From positions 4,526,001 to 4,590,000 of the forward strand of contig NZ_JQLI01000001.1 of assembly GCF_000744095.1 (NCBI RefSeq): a stretch of 64,000 nucleotides of DNA. Reading direction: 5' to 3'. A program made the position numbers and the translations under genes. How positions within the stretch are numbered: position 1 is the first letter of the stretch; each line of letters begins with the position of its first letter. Positions 51,934 through 60,620 of this stretch are shown here, piece by piece. Source of the DNA: Cupriavidus necator A5-1. Lineage in GTDB: Bacteria > Pseudomonadota > Gammaproteobacteria > Burkholderiales > Burkholderiaceae. The notes below the pieces were generated by a model. The model saw only the letters and a list, made by a program, of their open reading frames with translations. It searched no databases and was not told where the DNA came from.

Positions 51934-52671
51934 GTGAAAGAAAACAGATTGGCGCCTCCGCCTGACGAATTGGTGGCGATACGGAGGGCCGTGGAGTGGG
52001 CCATCGTAACGCGCCGCAGCGCCAGGGCATTCCTGGAGAAAGAAGTGCCGAGGGAGACTGTCGAGGCAATCCTGGATGTAGCGCGCTACGCCGCAACGGG
52101 CGTGAACATTCAGCCGTGGAAAGTGCACGTGGTAGTCGGAGATGCAAAGGATCGGCTCTGCGCTGCAATCAAGCGCATCGACGATGATCCATCCCATTCC
52201 ACGACCCATTCCGACGAATGGGACTATTACCCGGAGCAGTGGGTTTCACCATACGTGGACCGCCGCCGGGCATTGGGATGGCAGCTCTACGGGTTGCTTG
52301 GAATCGAGCGGGGCAACAAATCGCGAATGCAGCAGCAGCACGGCCGCAACTACCTGTTCTTCGATGCTCCGGTCGGATTGCTCTTCACCGTGGATCGAGT
52401 GATGTGCGAGGGCAGCCTGCTCGACTACGGGATGTTCCTCCAGAACATCATGGTGGTTGCCCGCGCGTCCGGGCTCAGCACGTGCCCGCAGGCTGCGTTC
52501 ATGAAGTACCACACGATCATCGAGCAAGAGCTCTCCCTGCAGCCAGACGAGAAGTTCCTGGTCGGGATGAGTCTTGGCTACGCGGACGAAAGCCGTCTGG
52601 AGAACACGTTGGTTTCCGAGCGAGAGCCGGTATCGAGTTTCACCTCTTTCCATGGCCTGGAACGCCCCTAA
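51934..52671 (+). CDS. Nitroreductase-family flavoprotein (PnbA-like), first copy
   Basis: A 245-residue FMN-dependent protein of the nitroreductase fold. The FMN-binding RRSARAFLEKEVP, ARYAATGVNIQPWKVHVV, FFDAPVGLLFTVDR, MFLQNIMVVARASGLSTCPQ and the C-terminal VGMSLGYADE are typical of the group that includes 4-nitrobenzoate reductases. It begins at GTG 51934, with a gaggtagcg site before it. It is the first gene of a plus-strand set with transporter, dehydrogenase and thiolase genes, and is a clear paralogue of the gene at 56940-57623. The real substrate may be an acyl-CoA rather than a nitro compound. Confidence 0.88.
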   Translation: MKENRLAPPPDELVAIRRAVEWAIVTRRSARAFLEKEVPRETVEAILDVARYAATGVNIQPWKVHVVVGDAKDRLCAAIKRIDDDPSHSTTHSDEWDYYPEQWVSPYVDRRRALGWQLYGLLGIERGNKSRMQQQHGRNYLFFDAPVGLLFTVDRVMCEGSLLDYGMFLQNIMVVARASGLSTCPQAAFMKYHTIIEQELSLQPDEKFLVGMSLGYADESRLENTLVSEREPVSSFTSFHGLERP

Positions 52672-52718
52672 GAGAGCTTTCGCAACAATGACTTAATCCA
52701 TCACGAATGGAGGAGACG

Positions 52719-54089
52719 ATGAAGAAAGATATTGATGTGCAGAAGGTTGCCGAGAACGCCAGGTTCTCGGGTTTTCACCGAGTGATCCTGTTCTGGTGCG
52801 TGCTGATTCTAGTCCTCGATGGCTATGACCTTGCGGTCGTCGGCGCTGCGCTTCCGTCGATCATGAAGGAAATGGGCGTAGACGCCACCAAGGCCGGCTT
52901 CATGGCCAGTTCCGCATTGTTTGGCATGATGCTTGGCGCGATCTATCTGGGGACGCTTGCTGACAAGATCGGTCGCAAACTGTCGATTTGCGTCTGCGTG
53001 GGATTGTTCAGCGTCTTCACTGCTGCTGCGGGCCTGACCAACGATCCGGTTAGCTTCAGCGCCACTCGGTTCCTCGCCGGGCTGGGGATCGGCGGGGTCC
53101 TGCCGGTTGTCACTGCCCAGATGGGTGAATTTGCCCCAGGAAAGATGCGAGCGAGACTCGTAACGATCGTTTTTGCCGGCTACTCCATTGGCGGTATCCT
53201 GGTTGCTCTGACCGGCAAGCATCTTATCGGCGCCTACGGGTGGCAGGCTGTATTTTTTGTAGCGGGGCTGCCGGTGTTCTTCATTCCGTTCATCCTCTGG
53301 ACGATGCCGGAATCGATAGCCTTCCTCGCGAAGAGGAATCGGCAGGAAGCATTGCGGCGCGTTGTACAGAAGATTGCACCGGATCTACGCATCGCTGATG
53401 GCGACCGTCTCGTGGTACCGCAAGAAGCCATGGCATCCAATGCTCCCGTCAAGGAATTGTTCGCCAATGGCCGTGCACTCAGCACCGTCATGTTGTGGAT
53501 GGCGTTCTTCACTGGCCTGTTCATGGTCTATTCGCTCAGCTCCTGGCTGACCAAGCTGATGGCGATGTCTGGGTATAGCCTCGGCTCGGCACTGAACTTC
53601 GTCCTCGTCTTCAACATCGGGGCAGTATGCGGGGCGATTGGCGGTGGCTGGCTTGGCGACAAACTCGACATCAAGCACGTATTGGTGGCGTTCTACGCGA
53701 CCGGTGCGCTGTCGCTCACTCTCATGGGCTACACGAAGGCCACCGAGCTCCTCTTCGTGCTCGTCTTCGTCGTCGGCGCATCGACGCTGGGCACGCAATT
53801 GCTCGCCTACGCTTACGCTGGCGAATTCTATCCCGGCTCCATTCGCTCCACCGGTGTCGGGTTCGCCTCGGGAATTGGCCGGCTTGGCGCCATCGCGGCA
53901 CCCGTGCTCATTGGCATGCTGGTCGCGATGAAGCTACCTCTTGAACAGAACTTCCTCGCGATTGGACTTGCCGGTCTGATTGGAACGATGGCCGTCATGC
54001 TGGTCGACCACCGCCGCAGTGCAGCCGTCCAGGCTACGCAAACCAGTTCGCTGGCCTCGCTGGATGTGCAGGCATCCACGCATCACTAA
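52719..54089 (+). CDS. MFS transporter, aromatic acid:H+ symporter (AAHS)-like
   Basis: A 456-residue, 12-helix major facilitator protein. The AAHS-type signature DGYDLAVVGAALPSI is in the first helix, followed by the loop GTLADKIGRKLS and the second-half loop GGWLGDKLDIKH. GEFYPGSIRSTGVGFASGIG is also common in this family. It probably imports an aromatic or related organic acid with protons. ATG 52719 is chosen because a ggaggagacg site precedes it; the ATG at 52707 lies within that site. Confidence 0.9.
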   Translation: MKKDIDVQKVAENARFSGFHRVILFWCVLILVLDGYDLAVVGAALPSIMKEMGVDATKAGFMASSALFGMMLGAIYLGTLADKIGRKLSICVCVGLFSVFTAAAGLTNDPVSFSATRFLAGLGIGGVLPVVTAQMGEFAPGKMRARLVTIVFAGYSIGGILVALTGKHLIGAYGWQAVFFVAGLPVFFIPFILWTMPESIAFLAKRNRQEALRRVVQKIAPDLRIADGDRLVVPQEAMASNAPVKELFANGRALSTVMLWMAFFTGLFMVYSLSSWLTKLMAMSGYSLGSALNFVLVFNIGAVCGAIGGGWLGDKLDIKHVLVAFYATGALSLTLMGYTKATELLFVLVFVVGASTLGTQLLAYAYAGEFYPGSIRSTGVGFASGIGRLGAIAAPVLIGMLVAMKLPLEQNFLAIGLAGLIGTMAVMLVDHRRSAAVQATQTSSLASLDVQASTHH

Positions 54090-54106
54090 CCACTCTTACC
54101 GAAGAT

Positions 54107-54865
54107 ATGCAGATTCAGGACAATGTTTTTGTAGTGACCGGCGGCGGCTCCGGGTTGGGAGCTGCCACGGTACGCGCTCTTGCCGCACGCGGCGCCAAAG
54201 TTGTGATCGTGGATCGCGACGCGGACGCCGGCCAGGCTGTCGCCAAAGAGTCGGGCGGTGCGTTTGTTCGGGCCGATGTGACGGATGAAGACAGCGTACA
54301 GGGAATGTACGCGTTTGCAGCGCGATTGGGCGGGCTTCGCGGGGTAATCAACTGTGCTGGGGTCGCGCCTGCCGAGAAGGTCATTGGGAAGAGCGGCGTG
54401 CATGCCATGGCATCCTTTAGCCGCACCTTGCAGATCAACGTCGCGGGTACTTTCAACGTATTGCGATTCGCGGCCGAGATAATGGCTGGGCAGGAAGTGT
54501 TCGAGGATGGCGAACGGGGCGTGATCATCAATACTGCTTCCATCGCTGCATTCGATGGCCAGGTAGGTCAAGCAGCCTATGCCGCCTCAAAAGGGGCCAT
54601 CGTGGCCATGACACTGCCCCTGGCTCGCGAGCTGTCGCGCTTTGGGATTCGGGTGATGACCATCGCTCCGGGAATCATGGAAACCCCGATGTTGCTGGCT
54701 ATGCCGGAGGAAGTGCAGAAGGCACTCGGGGACTCCGTCCCATTTCCACGACGTATGGGACGGCCTGCGGAGTTCGCGGACCTTGTGAAACACATTATCG
54801 GTAATCCGTATCTGAACGGCGAAGTGATTCGTCTCGATGGCGCGATCCGCATGGCGGCAAAATGA
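54107..54865 (+). CDS. Short-chain dehydrogenase, 3-hydroxyacyl-CoA dehydrogenase-like
   Basis: A 252-residue SDR. The NAD-binding loop is VTGGGSGLGAAT, NCAG follows at the nucleotide strand, the catalytic Ser is in INTASIAAFDGQVGQAAYAA and Tyr-x-x-x-Lys is YAASK. The extended active-site loop and the ending RRMGRPAEFADLVKHIIGN match type II 3-hydroxyacyl-CoA dehydrogenases. It fits the oxidation before thiolytic cleavage by the next gene. It is 17 bases after the transporter. Confidence 0.87.
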   Translation: MQIQDNVFVVTGGGSGLGAATVRALAARGAKVVIVDRDADAGQAVAKESGGAFVRADVTDEDSVQGMYAFAARLGGLRGVINCAGVAPAEKVIGKSGVHAMASFSRTLQINVAGTFNVLRFAAEIMAGQEVFEDGERGVIINTASIAAFDGQVGQAAYAASKGAIVAMTLPLARELSRFGIRVMTIAPGIMETPMLLAMPEEVQKALGDSVPFPRRMGRPAEFADLVKHIIGNPYLNGEVIRLDGAIRMAAK

Positions 54866-54875
54866 GGAGCATGTG

Positions 54876-56075
54876 ATGACGAACACAAGCGATCCAGTGG
54901 TGATCGTATCCGCGGCACGCACACCGATAGGCGGCTTCCAGGGCGAGCTTGCGTCGTTGGCTGCGCCCGAGTTGGGCGGCGTTGCAATCCAGGCCGCCGT
55001 GGAACGAGCAGAGATCGATCCCGCGTCGGTTCAGGAACTGCTGATGGGATGTGTCCTTCCCGCCGGACTTGGACAAGCCCCGGCGCGGCAGGCGTCCATC
55101 AACGCGGGCCTTCCGCTTGGGGTGCCATGCACAACCATCAGCAAAGTCTGCGGTTCGGGGATGAAGTCTGTGATGCTTGCCCACGACCTCCTTCTAGCGG
55201 GATCGAACGAACTAATGGTGGCGGGCGGCATGGAGTCCATGTCGAACGCTCCGTTTCTCCTGCCGAAGGCGCGTGCAGGATACAGGCTAGGCCACGGAAA
55301 GCTCATCGATCACATGTTCCTTGACGGCCTTGAGGACCACTACAGCGATGACACGCGGGGCCGGTTGATGGGAACGTTCGCCGAGGATTGCGCGGACGCA
55401 TATCGCTTCACCCGGGATGCGCAAGACGAATGGGCGGTTCTCTCGACGCTGCGCGCGCAAGCCGCCATTCAAGCGGGGTATTTCGCCTGGGAGACGGTGC
55501 CGTTGACCGTGACTGGCCGCAAAGGCAGTGTCATGGTGCGGGAAGATGAACAACCGCTAAAAGCTGACCTTAGCCGGATTCCAAACCTGAAGCCTGCGTT
55601 CAGGAAGGATGGCTCTGTGACGCCAGCAAACTCCAGTTCGATTTCGGACGGCGCTGCGGCACTTGTCCTGACCCGGCTTTCCATCGCTGAACGCATGGGT
55701 GCGCGCCCGCTTGCAAGGATCGTCGGGCATTCGACCCATGCCCAGACGCCTGCCACGTTTGCGACGGCTCCGATTGGTGCGATTCGAAAGTTGCTCGATC
55801 GCGCCAGATGGACAACCTCCGACGTCGACCTGTGGGAGATCAATGAGGCCTTCGCGGTAGTTGCGATGGCGGCCGTTCACGATCTGAGGCTTGATCGCGC
55901 TCAAGTGAACGTTCACGGCGGTGCGTGCGCACTGGGGCACCCTATCGGAGCGTCAGGCGCGCGGATTCTCGTCACGCTGCTTGGTGCGCTTCGAAAGGTT
56001 GGCGGTAAGCGAGGTATTGCAAGCCTCTGTATCGGGGGCGGCGAAGCTACAGCGGTGGCTGTCGAACTGTTCTGA
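54876..56075 (+). CDS. Acetyl-CoA acetyltransferase / 3-ketoacyl-CoA thiolase
   Basis: A 399-residue thiolase. The nucleophilic Cys is in TISKVCGSGMKS (near residue 90), the catalytic His in GGACALGHPIGASGARI and the second Cys in ASLCIGGGEATA. It cleaves a 3-ketoacyl-CoA with CoA to give acetyl-CoA. The start is at 54876, preceded by a gaggagcatg site; the gene follows the dehydrogenase by 10 bases and is the last of the plus-strand set. It is convergent with the Crp-type regulator gene. Confidence 0.93.
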   Translation: MTNTSDPVVIVSAARTPIGGFQGELASLAAPELGGVAIQAAVERAEIDPASVQELLMGCVLPAGLGQAPARQASINAGLPLGVPCTTISKVCGSGMKSVMLAHDLLLAGSNELMVAGGMESMSNAPFLLPKARAGYRLGHGKLIDHMFLDGLEDHYSDDTRGRLMGTFAEDCADAYRFTRDAQDEWAVLSTLRAQAAIQAGYFAWETVPLTVTGRKGSVMVREDEQPLKADLSRIPNLKPAFRKDGSVTPANSSSISDGAAALVLTRLSIAERMGARPLARIVGHSTHAQTPATFATAPIGAIRKLLDRARWTTSDVDLWEINEAFAVVAMAAVHDLRLDRAQVNVHGGACALGHPIGASGARILVTLLGALRKVGGKRGIASLCIGGGEATAVAVELF

Positions 56076-56143
56076 ATGCCTGAGCTGCAATCGTGGCGCG
56101 CCGCCATATGTTGGTGGGCGTCACGGCCGCTCTGCCGCGATCC

Positions 56144-56902
56144 TCAGTCACCGATATGGGCGAATTGCCGCAGCCCCTCGAGATCCAGGATCTGTATGGC
56201 GCCATATTCCATTGCTAGCATGCCAGCGTCTGCCAACTCGCGAAGCGCACGATTAGTATTCTGCCTCGACAGGCCAGACAGCCGTCCGACTTCCTCCTGA
56301 GACAAGCCCAGGGTCCGGTCGGTGGATGGATAGAGCTGACGATGGAAGAGTTCGGCCAGGCAGAATGCGACGCGAGCTGCGGCTTCGTGCAAGCGGAAGT
56401 TGTGGACGAGGCCAACATAGTAGCCGCACCGGGCATTGAGCTGGTCGATGACGTAGCGGCTGAAGGAAGGATTGCGTGCAAGGAGCCAAAGGAAGGTATC
56501 CCGGGGCACAAAGGCCACGCGGCTTTCCTTGAGCGCTACGACGGAATACTGGCGCGGCTCGGTCTTCAGGACCGCGCCCTCGCCAAACCATGATCCCGCC
56601 GGCACGCCAGCGAATGTGATGGCCCTTCCGCAGGCCGAGGCGGTGTCGACCTTCACCATGCCTTCAATTGCACCCAGCCAGTGATCAGCGGGATCGCCCC
56701 GATGACAGGCCATGGCGCCTGCAGGGTATGGGCGTTCGTAGGTGTCGGCTTGCACTCTTGCTTGTTCCTCGGCCGTCAAGCCAGCAAACCAGCTCGAGCT
56801 TTCGAGGAAGGATTCCAGGGAGGCGGATCGGCGGCGTTGCGCAGGCTGAAGCAACTCAGGTGCAATCGATCGTTGCCGATGATGGGTCGGCTGCATTTGC
56901 AT
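56144..56902 (-). CDS. Crp/Fnr-family transcriptional regulator
   Basis: A 252-residue regulator. The cyclic-nucleotide-binding-like beta barrel (residues 45-150: FAGLTAEEQARVQADTYERP, GSWFGEGAVLKTEPRQYSVV) is followed by a long helix (SRYVIDQLNARCGYYVG) and a C-terminal winged helix LSQEEVGRLSGLSRQNTNRA. No Fnr-type cysteine cluster is seen, so an Fe-S sensor is unlikely. ATG 56902 has an aaaggagctg site. It is the third gene of the minus-strand set ligase-nitroreductase-regulator and may give feedback on the island. Confidence 0.88.
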   Translation of the reverse strand: MQMQPTHHRQRSIAPELLQPAQRRRSASLESFLESSSWFAGLTAEEQARVQADTYERPYPAGAMACHRGDPADHWLGAIEGMVKVDTASACGRAITFAGVPAGSWFGEGAVLKTEPRQYSVVALKESRVAFVPRDTFLWLLARNPSFSRYVIDQLNARCGYYVGLVHNFRLHEAAARVAFCLAELFHRQLYPSTDRTLGLSQEEVGRLSGLSRQNTNRALRELADAGMLAMEYGAIQILDLEGLRQFAHIGD

Positions 56903-56939
56903 GACAGCTCCTTTCGTAGAGCGGACGAGCGTGGGGTTC

Positions 56940-57623
56940 CTACAGGCTGTGGAACGTCGTGAAGTCATGAACGTCGGCACGCTCCGTTCTCAGTTTGTTC
57001 TCATCGGCCGACGTGTCCTCGTAGCCGATGGCCATGCCAGAGAGCAGGATCTGCTCATCGGGAATGCCGAGCACTTCATGCACGAGTCTTCCGTACTCAC
57101 ACCATGCTTGCTGAGGGCACGAAGACAGACCCAGCGCCTGTGCTGCGATCATGACGTTTTGCATGAACATGCCACTGTCCAGCCATGAGCCTGCGAGCAA
57201 GTACTTGTCCATCGTAAAGAACAATCCCACGGGAGCGCCAAAGAAGTGGAAGTTTCGCAGCATGGCTTCCTTGCGCGAGGGCAAGTCATGGCGCTGGATT
57301 CCGTAGAGATCGTAAAGGTCATGGCCTACCTTGCGCCGCCGCGCAAGATGCAGATCCTTGAGCCGCGCCGGCATGTAAGCGTACTCGTCGCAGCGCAACC
57401 CCTTCCGGGCTGCATCGACAACGGCGTTGCTCAGTCGATCACGAGCGTCACCAGTGACAATATGCACGTGCCAAGGCTGGATATTTGTGCCAGAAGGGGC
57501 GCGCGCCGCGATGCGCAGAACGTCGCGGATAACGTCGTTCGATACGGGTCGGTCCAAGAATCGGCGAATCGAGCGGCGATTCAGGATCGCCTGAACCGCC
57601 TCGTGAGACGCTGGGTGGTTCAT
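56940..57623 (-). CDS. Nitroreductase-family flavoprotein (PnbA-like), second copy
   Basis: A 227-residue FMN protein. RRSIRRFLDRPVSNDVIRDV, APSGTNIQPWHVHIVTGDAR, FFGAPVGLFFTMDKYLLAGS, MFMQNVMIAAQALGLSSCPQ and LLSGMAIGYED align along the whole length with the gene at 51934. ATG 57623 is favoured by a tggagtacc site; the longer frame overlaps the upstream ligase. Co-transcribed with that ligase and with the Crp-type regulator. Two divergent copies in one island suggest two different reduction or dehydrogenation steps, or two subunits. Confidence 0.88.
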   Translation of the reverse strand: MNHPASHEAVQAILNRRSIRRFLDRPVSNDVIRDVLRIAARAPSGTNIQPWHVHIVTGDARDRLSNAVVDAARKGLRCDEYAYMPARLKDLHLARRRKVGHDLYDLYGIQRHDLPSRKEAMLRNFHFFGAPVGLFFTMDKYLLAGSWLDSGMFMQNVMIAAQALGLSSCPQQAWCEYGRLVHEVLGIPDEQILLSGMAIGYEDTSADENKLRTERADVHDFTTFHSL

Positions 57624-57640
57624 GGGTACTCCAGTTTCGA

Positions 57641-59329
57641 TCACGGCAGCGAAGCGGGCGAGTCGGCCGACGCTGAATTCTTCCGGGCCTCGCGGAGGAC
57701 GAATCGCTGGATCTTTCCGCTCGGCGTCTTCGGCAACTCAGTGGTGAAATGGACTTGGCGCGGATACGCGTGGGCTGCGTACCGGTTCTTGACCCACTGC
57801 TGAATCTCCGCGGCCATCTCGGGCCCTGGCGTTGCTGAGGAACGTAGTACGACGTATGCTTCTATGACCTCGCCCCGAATCTTGTCGGCGACGGCAATGA
57901 CCGCGCACTCGGCAACAGCGGGATGAGCGGCGATGACCGATTCCACTTCGAATGGACCGATGCGATAGCCAGCCATGATGATGACGTCATCCTCCCGTGA
58001 GGAAAAGAAGAAGGCGCCCGCATTGTCCATGCGACCCAGGTCGCCGGACAGGTAGTACTTGCGACCGGCTGCAAACTTCTCGGCGCTTTTCTCGGGGGCG
58101 CCTTCGTAATCGGCAAACCAAGCGAAGGGACTCTCCGCGATGTCGAATGCCACGCGGCCGACTTCACCGGCCGGCACTTCGACATCTTCCCCGCGGTCTA
58201 GAACAACTGCTTTCCATCCGGGCATGGCGATACCCATCGAGCCCGGTTGTATCGGTCTCGCTAGACGGGGATCGTGATGATTGTTGATCAGCATACCGGC
58301 TTCGGTTTGGCCATAGTGGTCATGGACCTGAACGCCCAGTGCGGCAGCGGCCCACTCGTTCACGTCCGGCGTCAGAGGCTCCCCGGCACTGGAGGCGCAT
58401 CGCAGCTTCAGGCCGCGCGGCGCGGGAGCATCCGAGCACATGAGTGAACGGTAGACGGTCGGTGCAGCAGCGAAGCTGGTGGCACCGTGCTCGTCGAGCA
58501 CGCGATACGTCGCCGCGGCATCGAATCCGCCTTTGAGCATCAGACTGTGGACGCCTGTACTGAGCGAGCCGATCACGCCAAAGTAGAGACCATAAGCCCA
58601 GCCCGGGTCAGCGGCGCACCAGTAGACGTCGTTGTCGCGCAGTCCGATTCCGAATTCAACATAGGCGCGGAAGGCCGCAATCGCCCGAATTGGCACGACG
58701 ACGCCTTTAGGCTTCCCGGTCGTGCCGGAGGTGTAGATGTGAATGAATGGCGCGTCGCCGCCGAGCGCGGCCGGCACGATCTTGGACCCGTCATGTGCCA
58801 ACACGTCATGAAAGGTGTGCGCACAAACGCTTTCCGGCAACGCTTCGCTTTCGCCGATGATGACTACGTGGCTTACCACTGTTTCCGGCAGGTCGGCGTC
58901 CGTCGCGATGAGCTTGGATGCCTGCGCGCTATCGCAGATCACGACCTTTGCGGCGCTACCCGCCAGGCGCAGCGCAATGGCAGGTGGGGCGAATGCAGTG
59001 AATAGCGGTACGTGTACGGCGCCCAGGCGCCAGATGGCCATCAGCGCGATCAGGTATTCCGCGCTCTTGCCCGCGAGCGTGGCCACTCTGACCCCGGGGC
59101 CGACCCCCATGGACGCCAGGCCAGCGGCGAAAGATGCTGAGCGCCGCGTCAACTCGCCATATGTCAGGCGCTCAGATCGCCCTTGGCTATCGACGACGTC
59201 ATATGCAACCCGGGTCGGGTCATGCCGATCACACAACAACCACGCAAGGCTGGCGCTACGGCCGGAGTACTCAGCCACCAATTCTGCAACCCGGCGATCG
59301 AGCGCGGGGTTGTGCGGTTGCCTGTCCAT
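57641..59329 (-). CDS. AMP-forming acyl-/aryl-CoA ligase (acetyl-CoA synthetase-like)
   Basis: A 562-residue ANL ligase, closer to acetyl-CoA and medium-chain/aryl-CoA synthetases than the ligase at 50044. Motifs are HIYTSGTTGKPKGVVVPIRA, DHYGQTEAGM, YYLSGDLGRMDNAGAFFF, SREDDVIIMAGYRIGPFEVE and the catalytic Lys in LPKTPSGKIQRFVLRE. It activates a carboxylic acid to its CoA thioester. A near-perfect palindrome 39 bases before its ATG (59368-59396) and a second site at 59512 suggest TetR control. It heads the minus-strand set. Confidence 0.9.
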   Translation of the reverse strand: MDRQPHNPALDRRVAELVAEYSGRSASLAWLLCDRHDPTRVAYDVVDSQGRSERLTYGELTRRSASFAAGLASMGVGPGVRVATLAGKSAEYLIALMAIWRLGAVHVPLFTAFAPPAIALRLAGSAAKVVICDSAQASKLIATDADLPETVVSHVVIIGESEALPESVCAHTFHDVLAHDGSKIVPAALGGDAPFIHIYTSGTTGKPKGVVVPIRAIAAFRAYVEFGIGLRDNDVYWCAADPGWAYGLYFGVIGSLSTGVHSLMLKGGFDAAATYRVLDEHGATSFAAAPTVYRSLMCSDAPAPRGLKLRCASSAGEPLTPDVNEWAAAALGVQVHDHYGQTEAGMLINNHHDPRLARPIQPGSMGIAMPGWKAVVLDRGEDVEVPAGEVGRVAFDIAESPFAWFADYEGAPEKSAEKFAAGRKYYLSGDLGRMDNAGAFFFSSREDDVIIMAGYRIGPFEVESVIAAHPAVAECAVIAVADKIRGEVIEAYVVLRSSATPGPEMAAEIQQWVKNRYAAHAYPRQVHFTTELPKTPSGKIQRFVLREARKNSASADSPASLP

Positions 59330-59367
59330 GCGTGTCTCCTTGCCTTGGGAGCCGGCTAAGCTGCTGG

Positions 59368-59396
59368 CCTTAAGTGAATCTAGATTTCACTTAAGG
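59368..59396. promoter_or_regulatory. TetR-type palindromic operator before the CoA-ligase operon (site 1)
   Basis: A 29-base palindrome with arms CCTTAAGTGAA / TTCACTTAAGG around an A/T-rich centre containing TCTAGA; only the central pair positions break the symmetry. It lies 39 bases upstream of the ligase ATG on the minus strand, where a repressor would block transcription. The nearby TetR gene is the obvious candidate. Confidence 0.65.
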
Positions 59397-59511
59397 CTAC
59401 GGCGCGTGATGGGGCCTGTCAAGGCCTGATCAGGCAGGGAAACTACGGAGAAAGGTCGAAGACAACCGTGCGTGCGGCTCAAAAGACACAAGCTGTCGTA
59501 TTGGCTACGCA

Positions 59512-59532
59512 CCTTAAGTGAAATCTAGGTTC
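59512..59532. promoter_or_regulatory. Second copy of the operator half-element (site 2)
   Basis: CCTTAAGTGAAATCTAGG plus TTC repeats 20 of 21 bases of site 1 read on its complementary strand; the right arm then diverges. It is 116 bases from site 1, between the TetR gene end and the ligase start. A weaker or half site for the same protein. Confidence 0.55.
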
Positions 59533-59567
59533 TTCTTTCGGCGACAGGGTGTGGCGGAGTTGCCGCA

Positions 59568-60227
59568 TCAGGCGGCTGAGGAACCCTCGTTCTGCGGGAA
59601 TGTCAGCGCACGGCCGGAAACACCGCGAAGGCAGAACGTAATGATGGACGTTGCCTGAGTGCTCAACTGTGCGGTCTGTGCCGCGGCCTCGTTGCTTAGC
59701 GGCGCGACGAGGCCTTCGAACAGGCAGCCGACTATGCAATCAGCCGACGCCGCGGCATCCTGGGCCGGAAACTCGCCGTGGGCGACGCCTTGCTCGATGA
59801 TGGTCTTGAACACTCTGGACAGCGCCCGGTGATAGGTCAGTCTTGCGGCTTCGACGTCGGGCTCAACGGGCTCCGCAACCAAGGCGTGTGCGAGCCGGCG
59901 TCCTTGTAAGGCGCGGCTAGCAAATGTCCAGGCCGCTGCGCCGAGCCTCTCGCACGCTGTCCCATCGCGCATGGCAATGCCTGCCACCGCGTCGACTTCT
60001 CGCTGCGCCGTTGTCTTGACGACTTCGACCATGAGATCAGTCTTGGAGGGGAAATAGCGGTACAGTGTGCCAATGGCAATGCCAGCGGCATCGGCGATAG
60101 CCGTCATCTGTGCCTCGCGAAACCCCGATTGCGAGACCAGTTCGCGCGCAGCTTTGAGAATAAGCGGATGCTTGTCGGCGCCGCGGCGTCGAATGCGCAC
60201 ACGCTGGGGATTCTGGAGATCTTGCAT
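59568..60227 (-). CDS. TetR/AcrR-family transcriptional regulator
   Basis: A 219-residue TetR regulator. The N-terminal helix-turn-helix (residues 20-65: ILKAARELVSQSGFREAQMT, IADAAGIAIGTLYRYFPSKT) is followed by a ligand-binding helical domain. It is upstream of and on the same strand as the CoA-ligase operon, with two operator-like sites in between. By analogy with related regulators a CoA thioester or the free acid is a likely inducer. The ATG at 60227 has no strong ribosome site. Confidence 0.9.
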   Translation of the reverse strand: MQDLQNPQRVRIRRRGADKHPLILKAARELVSQSGFREAQMTAIADAAGIAIGTLYRYFPSKTDLMVEVVKTTAQREVDAVAGIAMRDGTACERLGAAAWTFASRALQGRRLAHALVAEPVEPDVEAARLTYHRALSRVFKTIIEQGVAHGEFPAQDAAASADCIVGCLFEGLVAPLSNEAAAQTAQLSTQATSIITFCLRGVSGRALTFPQNEGSSAA

Positions 60228-60620
60228 GTCAGCCCACTGCCGTTGCCACGTTCGCGCCAGGTAAGTGCGATGTCATCTGTAACGGTGGACCGATTATGCC
60301 ATGCGGCGTGGCCAGCGGCTTCTTTGAGCCATCGCCGCGGCCTACCGCCCACCTGCGAGCGGCAACGAAAGAATCCACAGACCCACCGTCGTGAACAGCA
60401 CCATGAGCGCGAGGACTGGCAACTGCCAGGTAATGCCGCCGCGCGAGGCGCAAGGATAAGGAAATGGTGCTGGGGGTCGCGCTTGCACGATGCCAGATCC
60501 TGCGCAAGCTGCCTATGTGGGCTCCCGATACGACCGCCATCAGATCCCTTGGGCCGACATAGAACTGTCTTGCCCAGGGGGCGGTCTCAGGAAGGGCGGC
60601 GAATGCGATGTGCGAACATG
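60228..60620. other. Intergenic region with one possible small membrane-protein frame
   Basis: About 390 bases between the TetR gene start and the end of the tannase-like gene. The only notable content is the short frame listed at 60342-60488; no copy of the TetR operator and no clear hairpin was seen. Confidence 0.35.
60342..60488 (-). CDS. Possible small single-span membrane protein or transporter C-terminal relic
   Basis: A 48-residue minus-strand frame with GTG start. After a Pro-rich N-terminus it contains WQLPVLALMVLFTTVGLWIL, a convincing membrane helix, and ends LPLAGGR. Such endings occur at the C-terminus of larger permeases, so this may be a leftover of a deleted transporter. No ribosome site supports translation. 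Listed as a low-confidence call. Confidence 0.25.
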   Translation of the reverse strand: MQARPPAPFPYPCASRGGITWQLPVLALMVLFTTVGLWILSLPLAGGR

